DNA from: an uncultured Clostridia bacterium
Lineage (GTDB): Bacteria; Bacillota; Clostridia; Christensenellales; UBA1242
NCBI GenBank assembly: GCA_947589025.1
Contig: CANQAY010000008.1
Location: 1-58,054 of the forward strand
Reading direction: 5' to 3'
Length of the DNA: 58,054 nt
This document shows positions 51,563 through 58,054 of the stretch, in pieces. Position 1 is the stretch's first letter. Each line of letters starts with the position of its first letter. A program made the position numbers and the translations under genes. Under the pieces are notes generated by a model. The model worked only from the letters and a program-made list of their open reading frames with translations. It had not been told where the DNA came from and made no database searches.

Positions 51563-51613
51563 GCGAGCAAATCGCCTTTTTTTATCAAAACCGCAGGTGT
51601 GCGGTTTTTTCTT
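51561..51613 (+). terminator. Tandem terminators after rpsR
   Basis: An AGGCGA/TCGCCT hairpin with T7 (51561-51583) is followed by an AACCGCA/TGCGGTT hairpin with a T-run (51588-51613). Two strong intrinsic terminators in a row fit a highly expressed operon. Confidence 0.85.
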
Positions 51614-51656
51614 TTTTAGGCGTTTGCTCGCCTTATATGAAGGGGGCACCAATTTC

Positions 51657-51764
51657 GGGGCCCCACAAGAACATGTTTCGCAGTGGGGAGCGCAGCCCGC
51701 AAGTGCCAATTGAGCAAGGGCAAACACTTTTGCACGGCGAAATATTAACTTGCTAGGGCGAGCA
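51657..51764 (-). repeat. Interspersed repeat with conserved hairpin (copy H2)
   Basis: On the minus strand this aligns with 43243-43356 along most of its length. The hairpin at 51661-51688 has outer arms CCCCAC/GTGGGG and an inner GAA/TTC pair. The rest of the gap before the next gene (51614-51953) holds no gene; a TTTGCGAAAT/ATTTCGCAAA terminator-like hairpin lies at 51825-51857. Confidence 0.75.
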
Positions 51765-51953
51765 TCTCCCTCATTACTCCCCCTCCAAATTGGTAAGGAT
51801 AATTTGATTATGCGCGTTTTAATCATTTGCGAAATAGGAATTTCGCAAATTTTTTTATGCTTGTAATGATTTGCTTGTTAAATTGGCAGGTTGGGGATGA
51901 ATTTTAAAATTCTTCTATTATAATCCTTTTAAAAATAAAGGAGATGTGATATA

Positions 51954-52574
51954 ATGAATAATGACGAACTATTTAGAAATAATTTGGCAAATTTAACGGC
52001 ATGGTTCAAAGTGGTGGATTTTAACAATCCGTTTACATTAGAAGATTTTTCTTATGAAAGTGGAGTGCCTGAAAGTGGTGTAGGTGGCCATTGTTGGAAA
52101 TGCATTACAGTTAATCAATGTTACTTTAAAAATGAGCCAAATAAAAAACCCGAAGAATTTGATTATTCAACAATGTTTATCCCAAAATTTGCACAGGGAA
52201 TATATCATCCAAATTGTGAATGCAAAAAATTGGGGTATGCCGCACCCCTTCCAGAAGAAATCAAAATAATCATGGGTAAAAAATTTACTGATTTATATAA
52301 CAGAAAAATAGGTTTATTTTATGGCTGGGGATATAATGATAATGACAAAACTCAATTTGAGAAAACATATTTAGATTTAGTAAAAAAAGAATATTGTAAC
52401 TCTAATTACTATGTCCGTGAACACACCAATATCGGTTGTAATATTAACATTGTTATAAATTTCCCGGGTAAAAATGAAAAATTGGGCAAATTCTATAAAA
52501 TAAAGACTGGTTTCATCGTTTTCCCAAATAAAAAAATAAGATGTATAACATTTTTTGGAGGTAGAGCAAAATGA
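51954..52574 (+). CDS. Candidate nuclease toxin (BECR-like), first gene of a toxin-immunity islet
   Basis: A 206-residue protein without a signal peptide. A Cys-rich N-terminal half has CWKC near 47 and HPNCECK near 85, a pattern like phage MuF-type head proteins (HPNCRC). The C-terminal part (about 130-206) ends in FYKIKTGFIVFPNKKIRCITFFGGR, which resembles C-termini of BECR-fold RNase toxins. GGAG lies 10 bases upstream of the ATG. The stop overlaps the next start as ATGA, and three paralogous immunity-like genes follow. A secretion domain is absent, so it may be an intracellular toxin-antitoxin-like unit or an orphan toxin cassette. This family call is from pattern memory and is moderate only. 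Confidence 0.45.
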   Translation: MNNDELFRNNLANLTAWFKVVDFNNPFTLEDFSYESGVPESGVGGHCWKCITVNQCYFKNEPNKKPEEFDYSTMFIPKFAQGIYHPNCECKKLGYAAPLPEEIKIIMGKKFTDLYNRKIGLFYGWGYNDNDKTQFEKTYLDLVKKEYCNSNYYVREHTNIGCNINIVINFPGKNEKLGKFYKIKTGFIVFPNKKIRCITFFGGRAK

Positions 52575-52909
52575 AATATTATGATAGAGTTAAAGTTTTG
52601 AGAAACAAAAAAGAATATAATGACCACAACATTTTTGCGGGAGAAATTGGATGGATTAACTTCCCCGAAATTAGAGATAATTGTTTTTATATTTTGATTG
52701 ATGTAGACGATGAATACAATCCTTATAAAGACTGCTTAATTAAGGTTGAAGATTTGGAATTTGTTGAAGATGGCGGTATGACGGATAAAGACATTTTGGA
52801 AGATTTGCCGTCACCAGATCCGCGTTGGTGGTGCAAGGTAGAAAACGGATACATTTTAAACCTGCTTGGTGAAAAGAAAAATAAAATTCCATATGATTAC
52901 AACTCTTAA
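52571..52909 (+). CDS. Immunity-like SH3-type protein, paralogue 1
   Basis: A 112-residue protein. The N-terminal part (about 1-68) has the look of a small SH3-like barrel (RVKVLRNKKEY, AGEIGWI, ending LEFVEDGG), similar to DUF4926-type immunity proteins. The C-terminal part (about 69-112) is a conserved module with DPRWWCKVENGYILNLLGEKK. It overlaps the toxin candidate by four bases, so it is translationally coupled. Copies 2 and 3 lie directly behind. Its likely role is neutralising the upstream toxin by binding it. Confidence 0.6.
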   Translation: MKYYDRVKVLRNKKEYNDHNIFAGEIGWINFPEIRDNCFYILIDVDDEYNPYKDCLIKVEDLEFVEDGGMTDKDILEDLPSPDPRWWCKVENGYILNLLGEKKNKIPYDYNS

Positions 52910-52945
52910 TTTAAAACTAAAATGTTACATAACGAAGGATAAATA

Positions 52946-53284
52946 ATGAAATATTTTGATAGGGTTAAAGTATTAAGAAACAAAAAAGAATATAATGACC
53001 ACAATATTTTTGCGGGTGAAATTGGTTGGATTAACGAGCCTGAAATTCGTGCTAATTGTTTTGATGTTTATTTTGACAATAATAATGATGACGACTGGTA
53101 TAAAGACTGCTTAATTAAGGTTGAGGATTTGGAATTTGTGGAAGATGGTGGCATGACAGATAAACAAATTCTAAACGACTTGCCAAAAAAAGACCCGCGT
53201 TGGTGGTGCAAGGTAGAAAACGGATACATATTAAACCTGCTTGGTGAAAAGAAAAACAAAATTCCGTATGACTATAATAGTTAA
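52946..53284 (+). CDS. Immunity-like SH3-type protein, paralogue 2
   Basis: A 112-residue paralogue of the preceding gene. The first 30 residues differ from copy 1 at only one position, and the middle (about 45-60) is diverged and Asp/Asn-rich. The C-terminal module carries NDLPKKDPRWW instead of the EDLPSPDPRWW shared by copies 1 and 3. AAGGA precedes the ATG. It is probably co-transcribed with copy 1 (36-base gap). Confidence 0.6.
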   Translation: MKYFDRVKVLRNKKEYNDHNIFAGEIGWINEPEIRANCFDVYFDNNNDDDWYKDCLIKVEDLEFVEDGGMTDKQILNDLPKKDPRWWCKVENGYILNLLGEKKNKIPYDYNS

Positions 53285-53308
53285 TTTATGTTTTTAGGTG
53301 GGCAATTA

Positions 53309-53647
53309 ATGAAAATTTATGATAAAGTTAAAGTAATAAACAACAAAGACGTTTATAATTTAAACAACATCTATAAAGGTGACGTTGGAACAATTTGGTT
53401 TGCGGAAATTAGATCCGGCGCTTTTGCTGTTTATTTTGAAAAACCAACCGCGAAAGTGGATTTTACGCTTTGTAATATAGACATTGCCGATTTGAAATTG
53501 GTTGAAGATGGCGGCATGACGGATAAAGACATTTTAGAAGATTTGCCGTCACCAGATCCGCGTTGGTGGTGCAAAGTGGAAAACGGATATATATTAAACT
53601 TGCTTGGGGAAAAGAAAAATAAAATTCCGTATGATTATAACTCTTAA
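53309..53647 (+). CDS. Immunity-like SH3-type protein, paralogue 3
   Basis: A 112-residue paralogue. Its N-terminal part is clearly diverged from copies 1 and 2 (DKVKVINNKDVYNLN, KGDVGTIWF), while the last 44 residues are identical to copy 1. I start at the ATG at 53309, with AGGTGG just upstream; a start at 53288 would add seven residues without an SD. The KGDVGTI motif is closest to DUF4926-like barrels. Function is inferred from position after the toxin candidate. Confidence 0.6.
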   Translation: MKIYDKVKVINNKDVYNLNNIYKGDVGTIWFAEIRSGAFAVYFEKPTAKVDFTLCNIDIADLKLVEDGGMTDKDILEDLPSPDPRWWCKVENGYILNLLGEKKNKIPYDYNS

Positions 53648-53800
53648 AATTCTGAGCGGAGTGCCCGTGAGATTGAGATACACTCTAATCGCGTTGTTCG
53701 CTCGGTATGACAGCACTGGCACGTAATCGAAGGATCTTGCCGCCATGCAGTTTAGAAGATAAGAGGTTTTTCACTTTGTTCAGCATGGCAACATCTTAAA
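53648..53800. repeat. Degenerate intergenic repeat remnants
   Basis: Fragments like GCTCGGTATGACA, CGAAGGATCTTGCC and AGCATGGCAACATC recall the GATTGCC/GTCATTGC-type palindromes elsewhere in the window, but are decayed. I see no gene between 53648 and 53913. Confidence 0.45.
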
Positions 53801-53913
53801 CGCAATATTTATTCATTTGCAAATTTTGTTTGTTTTGTTTAAATTTTTTATTAAATTTGAATAAAATTTTTTTAACAATTTGTTTTTTATTGGAATTATG
53901 TTATTATTTTAAT

Positions 53914-54465
53914 ATGAAAAGATGTGCGTGGTTAAATTTAAAAAATGATGTTTATGTTAAATATCATGATAACGAGTGGGGCATGCCCACGCATGATGAC
54001 AAACTGCTTTATGAAATGTTAATTTTGGAAACATTTCAGGCTGGGCTAAGTTGGGAGTGCGTGCTTAACAAGCGCCAAGCCTTCCGCCTTGCGTTTGATA
54101 ATTTTGACATTGACAAAATTGCAACTTATAACGAAAACAAAATTGATAAACTTTTAAACAACAAAAACATTATTCGCAACAAATTAAAAATTAAAGCCGC
54201 CATTTTAAACAGCAAAATTTTTAAACAAATTCAAGCGGAATTTGGCAGTTTTAACAATTACATTTGGGGGTTTAGCAACAATAAAATAATTTATGAGCCA
54301 TATAATATGCGCACAACTTCGCCATTATCTGATAAAATTTCTGCCGACCTAATTAGGCGCGGCATGAAGTTTGTTGGCTCTACAATAATTTATGCTTATT
54401 TGCAATCTATTGGCGTAATTAACGCGCACGGAAAAGAGTGCTATTTATTTAAAAAACCGAACTAG
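53914..54465 (+). CDS. tag: DNA-3-methyladenine glycosylase I
   Basis: It excises 3-methyladenine from alkylated DNA. The zinc-snap residues are C4, H18, H172 and C176 (RCAW, YHDNEWG, and INAHGKEC). The ETFQAGLSWECVLNKR stretch holds the catalytic glutamate, and the HhH-type core follows. Length (183 residues) matches E. coli Tag. A TATTAT box lies exactly six bases before the ATG with TTGTTT 16 bases further upstream and no SD, so it is probably leaderless. It follows the toxin-immunity islet but is a separate transcript. Confidence 0.94.
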   Translation: MKRCAWLNLKNDVYVKYHDNEWGMPTHDDKLLYEMLILETFQAGLSWECVLNKRQAFRLAFDNFDIDKIATYNENKIDKLLNNKNIIRNKLKIKAAILNSKIFKQIQAEFGSFNNYIWGFSNNKIIYEPYNMRTTSPLSDKISADLIRRGMKFVGSTIIYAYLQSIGVINAHGKECYLFKKPN

Positions 54466-54503
54466 CGGCTGTTAATATAAAATTTTAAATGGTAAAAAAC
54501 ATT

Positions 54504-54531
54504 TTGAATTTTGTTTTTAGTTTGATATAAT
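54504..54531 (+). promoter_or_regulatory. prfB promoter with leaderless geometry
   Basis: TTGAAT (54504-54509), 16 bases, TATAAT (54526-54531), then six bases to the ATG at 54538. No SD. Confidence 0.7.
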
Positions 54532-54537
54532 TATTTT

Positions 54538-55641
54538 ATGAACATTGAAAACATTGGGGAAGAGTTAGAATCTCTTGTTGAAAAGTTTGAGTTGACAAAA
54601 TCTTGTTTGCACCTAGAAGCGGAGCAAGAAAAGTTGAATTCGCTTTTAAAAGAGCGTGAGAGCCTAACATTTTGGAATAATTTAGATTACGCCATGCAAA
54701 CGAATAAAGAAATTAAAAGTTTGCAAGAGCTTTTTAACGAAGTTCAAACCTTGCAAAATCAGTTAAGCGGGCTTATTGAAACGGTTAAAAGTTTGGAGCA
54801 AAACACGGATATTGAACTTTTAAACTTGGCGTTTAACGAACTTATTGAATTGAAAGATAAAATTGACGAACTTAATGTGCGCACGCTTTTGGACGAAAAG
54901 TACGATAATAACGACGCCATTTTAACCATTCACTCGGGCGCGGGCGGAACAGAGGCACAAGATTGGGTGGTTATGCTTGCACGCATGTATAAAATGTATT
55001 GCGCAAAAAACGGCTTTGAATTTAGCGTGGTGGATAAGCTTGAGGGCAACGATGCCGGGCTTAAAACAGTGGTTATTTGGATTAAGGGCGAATACGCCTA
55101 CGGCAAACTTAAAGGCGAAATGGGCGTGCACAGGTTGGTGCGCATAAGCCCGTTTGATAGCAACAAGCGTAGGCACACCAGCTTTGCTTCGGTTGAAGTG
55201 GTGCCGCAAATTAGTGGCGGCAGCACGGTTAAAATTGCTAACGAAGATTTGCGCATTGACACATATAGAAGCAGCGGCGCGGGCGGGCAAAATGTTAACA
55301 AGGTGGAAACAGCTGTGCGCATAACCCACATTCCAACTGGCATTGTTGTAACCTGCCAGAACGAGCGCAGCCAACTGCAAAACCGTGAAAATGCAATGAA
55401 AATTTTAACCAGCAAACTTGTGGCACTGGAAGAGGAAAAAAATAGGCAAAATTTAAACGACATAAAAGGCGAGCTAAAGCGCATTGAATGGGGCAGCCAA
55501 ATAAGAAGTTACGTTTTTCAGCCCTACACCATGGTTAAGGACCACCGCACGGAGTACGAAACCAGCGATGTTAACGCAGTTATGGATGGCGAGTTAAATC
55601 CGTTTATAAACGAATATTTAAAAAAATCCCACAGCAAATAG
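54538..55641 (+). CDS. prfB: Peptide chain release factor 2
   Basis: It terminates translation at UAA and UGA. The tripeptide stop-recognition motif is SPF (204-206, in [12 protein letters not shown]), which marks RF2 rather than RF1. The GGQ motif is at 249-251. A coiled helical N-terminal domain (about 1-100) precedes it. The frame is continuous from the ATG: the programmed +1 frameshift with an in-frame UGA around codon 25, used by many bacteria, is absent. The TATAAT box lies six bases before the ATG and no SD is seen. A terminator hairpin follows. Confidence 0.95.
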   Translation: MNIENIGEELESLVEKFELTKSCLHLEAEQEKLNSLLKERESLTFWNNLDYAMQTNKEIKSLQELFNEVQTLQNQLSGLIETVKSLEQNTDIELLNLAFNELIELKDKIDELNVRTLLDEKYDNNDAILTIHSGAGGTEAQDWVVMLARMYKMYCAKNGFEFSVVDKLEGNDAGLKTVVIWIKGEYAYGKLKGEMGVHRLVRISPFDSNKRRHTSFASVEVVPQISGGSTVKIANEDLRIDTYRSSGAGGQNVNKVETAVRITHIPTGIVVTCQNERSQLQNRENAMKILTSKLVALEEEKNRQNLNDIKGELKRIEWGSQIRSYVFQPYTMVKDHRTEYETSDVNAVMDGELNPFINEYLKKSHSK

Positions 55642-55662
55642 CCGTGGGGTTTGTTTTTTTGC
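55628..55662 (+). terminator. Intrinsic terminator after prfB
   Basis: A CCCAC/GTGGG stem overlapping the prfB stop codon, followed by a T-rich run. Confidence 0.75.
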
Positions 55663-55665
55663 GCG

Positions 55666-56190
55666 TTAAAATTTTAATTCAAAAATTTGCCCATCGGCAT
55701 GCTTTTTTATTGGCTTAAAACCCATGTGCTTTGCCAATTTTAAGCCGTCCAACGAAACGCAATCTGCCACAATTCTTTTAACTTTAATGTTTTGCCTATT
55801 TAACTTTTTAATTAAATTATCAAAAGCGGACATAAGCAATATAATTACCTCGCCATCTCTAAAATTTTTGTCCACCACAATGTCACAAAATAGGCAATTC
55901 AATTCACTGTTGGGCAGATATGGCAAAACCTGCCTAGAACTAAGCTGGCACTCGTTAACTTCGGCGTTTAAAAATGATGCGTAAAATTTTTCAGTTACGG
56001 GAATAAAACTAAAAAAGCCTACAACATTTCCGCCATGTTTAACCGCAGTAACAATGCGGTCATTCTTTTTTAGCCAGGCGTTGCATCGCCTAAAACTAAC
56101 GCATCTATCGGGCGTGTAAGATTGTTTGTCGTAATTTAAAATTTGGCGCAAATCTTTTTCATCTATTTTGTTGGTTACACTAAACTTCAT
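55666..56190 (-). CDS. GNAT-like acetyltransferase, function unknown
   Basis: A 174-residue protein with the order of a GNAT fold: an N-terminal strand-helix (about 1-50), the VVGFFSFIPV strand, CDIVVDKNFRDGEVIILLMSAF in the acetyl-CoA-binding region, and a C-terminal LAKHMGFKPIKK segment typical of GNAT proteins. The usual Q/RxxGxG/A loop is atypical (FRDGEV), so catalytic activity is uncertain. A TAAAAT box lies six bases before the ATG at 56190 on the minus strand with no SD. It is divergent from tsaD. Confidence 0.65.
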   Translation of the reverse strand: MKFSVTNKIDEKDLRQILNYDKQSYTPDRCVSFRRCNAWLKKNDRIVTAVKHGGNVVGFFSFIPVTEKFYASFLNAEVNECQLSSRQVLPYLPNSELNCLFCDIVVDKNFRDGEVIILLMSAFDNLIKKLNRQNIKVKRIVADCVSLDGLKLAKHMGFKPIKKHADGQIFELKF

Positions 56191-56241
56191 AATTTCATTT
56201 TACATTTTAATTGGGCAAAAAGCAAATAAATAAGTTTTTTC

Positions 56242-56270
56242 TTGCAAAAAAAATGGGTTTGGTGTATAAT
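56242..56270 (+). promoter_or_regulatory. tsaD promoter with leaderless geometry
   Basis: TTGCAA (56242-56247), 17 bases, TATAAT (56265-56270), then TAAAGC and the ATG at 56277. The start codon lies at the expected transcription start. Confidence 0.72.
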
Positions 56271-56276
56271 TAAAGC

Positions 56277-57272
56277 ATGAAAATTTTGGCTATTGAAAGC
56301 AGTTGTGATGAAACCAGTTGTGCCGTGGTGGAGAACGGCAGGATTTGTCATTCCAACATCGTTAGCAGCCAAATTGACATTCACACGCGGTTTGGTGGCG
56401 TGGTGCCTGAGGTGGCAAGCAGAAATCACGTTATGGCCATTGACAATGTGGTTAATTTGGCGCTTAACACGGCGGGCGTTACGCTTAAAGATATTGATGC
56501 AATTGCGGTAACTTACGGCGCAGGGCTTATTGGCTCGCTTTTGGTGGGCGTTAGTTATGCCAAGGGGCTTAGTTATGTTACAAACAAGCCGCTTATTGCC
56601 GTTAATCACATTTACGGGCACATTGCAAGCAATTATTTAACTTATGCTGAACTTACTCCGCCTTTTATTTGCCTGCTTGTTAGCGGCGGGCACACGGCAA
56701 TAATTAAGGTCACCGATTATAACCACCACGAGATTATTGGCAACACGCTGGACGATGCGGTGGGCGAGTGCTTTGATAAAGTTGCGCGCGTGCTTGGGCT
56801 GGGCTATCCGGGCGGGCCAAAGGTGGATAATTGCGCAAAAGCGGGCAGGGCTAACATTGTGTTTACCAAGCCGGATAATTTGGGATATAATTTTAGTTTT
56901 AGTGGCAAAAAAACGGCGGTTATAAATTACATCCACAACTTGCAGCAACGCGGGCAAAACCTGCCAGTTAACGACATTTGCGCCAGTTTTGAAAAGTGTG
57001 TGGTGGACGAACTTACTGAAAAGACAATTAAAGCGTGCAAAAATTATAAAATTAACAAAATTGTTGTGGCGGGCGGCGTAAGCGCAAACAGGCAGTTGCG
57101 CGCCCAACTAACCAACGCGGCAGCGCAAAACGGAATAACCTGCTATGTGCCAGATATGCAATATTGCACGGACAACGCGGCAATGATTGGTAGTGCGGCG
57201 TATTATCAATATATTGCCGGCATAGGCATTGCAGATTTAACCCTTGCCCCCAACCCAAGTTTAAGTTTATAA
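56277..57272 (+). CDS. tsaD: tRNA N6-adenosine threonylcarbamoyltransferase TsaD
   Basis: It transfers threonylcarbamoyl onto A37 of ANN-decoding tRNAs, with TsaB and TsaE. The ASKHA start ILAIESSCDETS, the metal-binding HIYGH (H111, H115), CLLVSGGHT and the late GGVSANRQLR are all characteristic. Length (331 residues) is normal. Transcription is probably leaderless (TATAAT six bases upstream). The partner genes tsaB and tsaE are not in the window. Confidence 0.97.
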   Translation: MKILAIESSCDETSCAVVENGRICHSNIVSSQIDIHTRFGGVVPEVASRNHVMAIDNVVNLALNTAGVTLKDIDAIAVTYGAGLIGSLLVGVSYAKGLSYVTNKPLIAVNHIYGHIASNYLTYAELTPPFICLLVSGGHTAIIKVTDYNHHEIIGNTLDDAVGECFDKVARVLGLGYPGGPKVDNCAKAGRANIVFTKPDNLGYNFSFSGKKTAVINYIHNLQQRGQNLPVNDICASFEKCVVDELTEKTIKACKNYKINKIVVAGGVSANRQLRAQLTNAAAQNGITCYVPDMQYCTDNAAMIGSAAYYQYIAGIGIADLTLAPNPSLSL

Positions 57273-57306
57273 AAAAATTTAAAAAATTTTAAAATTAAAG
57301 GTGAAA

Positions 57307-57831
57307 ATGGCAAATTTACAGCAAAAAAATGTTAAAAAAGCAAAAAATTATGTTGACGAACACAAAAAATGTGTTAAAATAGCATATGGCAAATTGTTGC
57401 CATATTTGGTGCGAGAATTTAATTTAACAGATGAGCAAATTCAAGAGTTGACTGTGCAAATTGACAATCATGACAATTCCAAATATGAGCCGGACGAACT
57501 TGTGCCATATGCAAATTATTTTTTTGGCAACAAAACGGATGAGGTGGTTAGCGCATTTAAATTGGCGGCTGCAAAACACAAAACAAAAAATGCACATCAC
57601 CCAGAATTTTGGGAGGGTGCGGATATGCCACTAAATTTTGTTATTGAAATGGTGTGTGATTGGTGGGCGTTTAGCATTGCCCAAAACAATTTAGCAAAAA
57701 CGCTAATGTGGTATGAGGCCAACAAACAAAAATTAAATTTATCACAGCAAACAACCGCTCAAGTGGAAAAAATTTTGGCAATAATAAAACAAATTTCGTA
57801 CATTTGCCAAAACGGGCAACAGCAAAAATAA
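57307..57831 (+). CDS. DUF5662-like protein
   Basis: A 174-residue soluble protein. The conserved pattern HDNSKYEPDE near 55, AAAKHKTKNAHHPEFW near 95 and MPLNFVIEMVCDWWAF near 110 fits DUF5662, a family often found in phage and mobile elements and presumed metal-binding through its His/Asp residues. I start at the ATG at 57307; an earlier GTG would overlap the AAAGGTG ribosome-binding site. It follows tsaD by 34 bases. Enzymatic function is unknown. Confidence 0.75.
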   Translation: MANLQQKNVKKAKNYVDEHKKCVKIAYGKLLPYLVREFNLTDEQIQELTVQIDNHDNSKYEPDELVPYANYFFGNKTDEVVSAFKLAAAKHKTKNAHHPEFWEGADMPLNFVIEMVCDWWAFSIAQNNLAKTLMWYEANKQKLNLSQQTTAQVEKILAIIKQISYICQNGQQQK

Positions 57832-57898
57832 TATAACTAAAACTTTTAAAGAGATTTAAAATTTGACCTTATGAAAAAAGAAAAGGAGTAATGAGGAA

Positions 57899-57950
57899 AC
57901 CCCTAGGGTCCCCACTGCGGTGTTCACCTTGTGTGGCCCCAGTTGCTCAA
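57899..57950 (+). repeat. Hairpin repeat (copy H4) next to the tRNA
   Basis: A copy of the CCCC/GGGG-type hairpin: CCCCAC (57910-57915) pairs with GTGG (57933-57936), and the inner arms are GGTG/CACC. It lies about 30 bases upstream of tRNA-Arg. Confidence 0.55.
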
Positions 57951-57978
57951 TTCCTAAAAAAAATTTAATAAAAAATGT

Positions 57979-58053
57979 GCTCCCATAGTGTAGTGGATAA
58001 CACAATGGTCTTCGGAACCATTGAGGAGGGTTCGAGTCCTTCTGGGAGCACCA
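57979..58053 (+). tRNA. tRNA-Arg(UCG)
   Basis: A 75-nucleotide cloverleaf. The acceptor stem is GCTCCCA (57979-57985) with TGGGAGC (58043-58049), discriminator A and encoded CCA (58051-58053). The anticodon stem is ATGGT/ACCAT with loop CTTCGGA, giving anticodon TCG at 58012-58014 (reads CGA and related Arg codons). The T loop TTCGAGT is present. Confidence 0.95.
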
Positions 58054-58054
58054 A

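Noticed and set aside
54538-54640. Programmed +1 frameshift in prfB
   Set aside because: The frame is open from the ATG and no CTTTGA-type slippery site or in-frame UGA is present.
57979-58053. tRNA-Glu(UUC) reading of the terminal tRNA
   Set aside because: The seven-base loop CTTCGGA places U33 before TCG, giving Arg(UCG); a TTC reading would break the universal U33.

Overview
The window looks like the chromosome of an AT-rich, monoderm, Bacillota (Firmicutes)-like bacterium, probably an uncultured host-associated or clostridial-type lineage. It has a ParA/ParB pair, a rpsF-ssb-rpsR operon, a CwlD-like amidase, a DacA-type carboxypeptidase, a Bacillota-style alternative MetRS and a short AlaRS, and no LPS or outer-membrane genes. 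Codons are standard; no recoded stops are needed. I did not compute GC content or skew, so composition statements are impressions.

Layout. (1) 1-2.2 kb: a large serine recombinase and a 660-base gene-free stretch of repeats and hairpins. (2) 2.2-10.4 kb: an envelope-sugar island. WecE, RmlA and RmlB make dTDP-Fuc4N. A divergent operon encodes an N-acetyltransferase, a polyprenyl-phosphate glycosyltransferase and an ArnE/ArnF-like flippase pair. Two polytopic GT-C-like proteins follow. (3) 10.4-13.4 kb: an orphan 962-residue coiled-coil protein. (4) 13.4-16.3 kb: a ZIP transporter and a second polyprenyl-glycosylation cluster (GtrA, COG2426, GtrB). (5) 16.4-20.2 kb: parA-parB with two parS-like palindromes, then a DHH phosphoesterase, a DnaA-box cluster that is a good oriC candidate, and an amidase. 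(6) 21.1-34.9 kb: one operon of an ABC-2 exporter and two giant repeat surface proteins (2,059 residues with Big_2 domains, 1,719 residues with MBG/YDG domains), then another GT-C-like protein. (7) 37-51.6 kb: housekeeping genes (mnmG, tmk, alaS, metG, lepB, dacA, rpsF-ssb-rpsR) interleaved with envelope proteins, a small XRE cassette and repeat-filled gaps. (8) 51.9-53.8 kb: a candidate nuclease-toxin gene followed by three tandem mosaic immunity-like paralogues. (9) 53.9-58 kb: tag, prfB, a GNAT protein, tsaD, a DUF5662-like gene and tRNA-Arg(UCG).

Three signals are not ordinary annotation. First, about a dozen genes start 5-7 bases (usually exactly 6) after a -10 box, with no Shine-Dalgarno sequence. 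That is the arrangement expected for leaderless mRNAs, and it coexists with normal SD-led genes. Second, four intergenic regions carry versions of the same hairpin, with a CCCC/GGGG outer stem, and the inner stem changes while staying paired, so a structured element is being conserved. Third, the XRE/Cys-rich gene pair at 43.4-44.3 kb sits inside identical 37-base direct repeats and near-perfect 32/33-base inverted repeats, like a small mobile cassette.

How it fits together: the window mixes origin-region genes (parAB, mnmG, rpsF-ssb-rpsR, DnaA boxes, but no dnaA) with a large investment in the cell surface. This comprises two undecaprenyl-phosphate sugar systems, three GT-C-like proteins, two giant Ig/MBG-type surface proteins beside an exporter, and several anchored beta-rich proteins.
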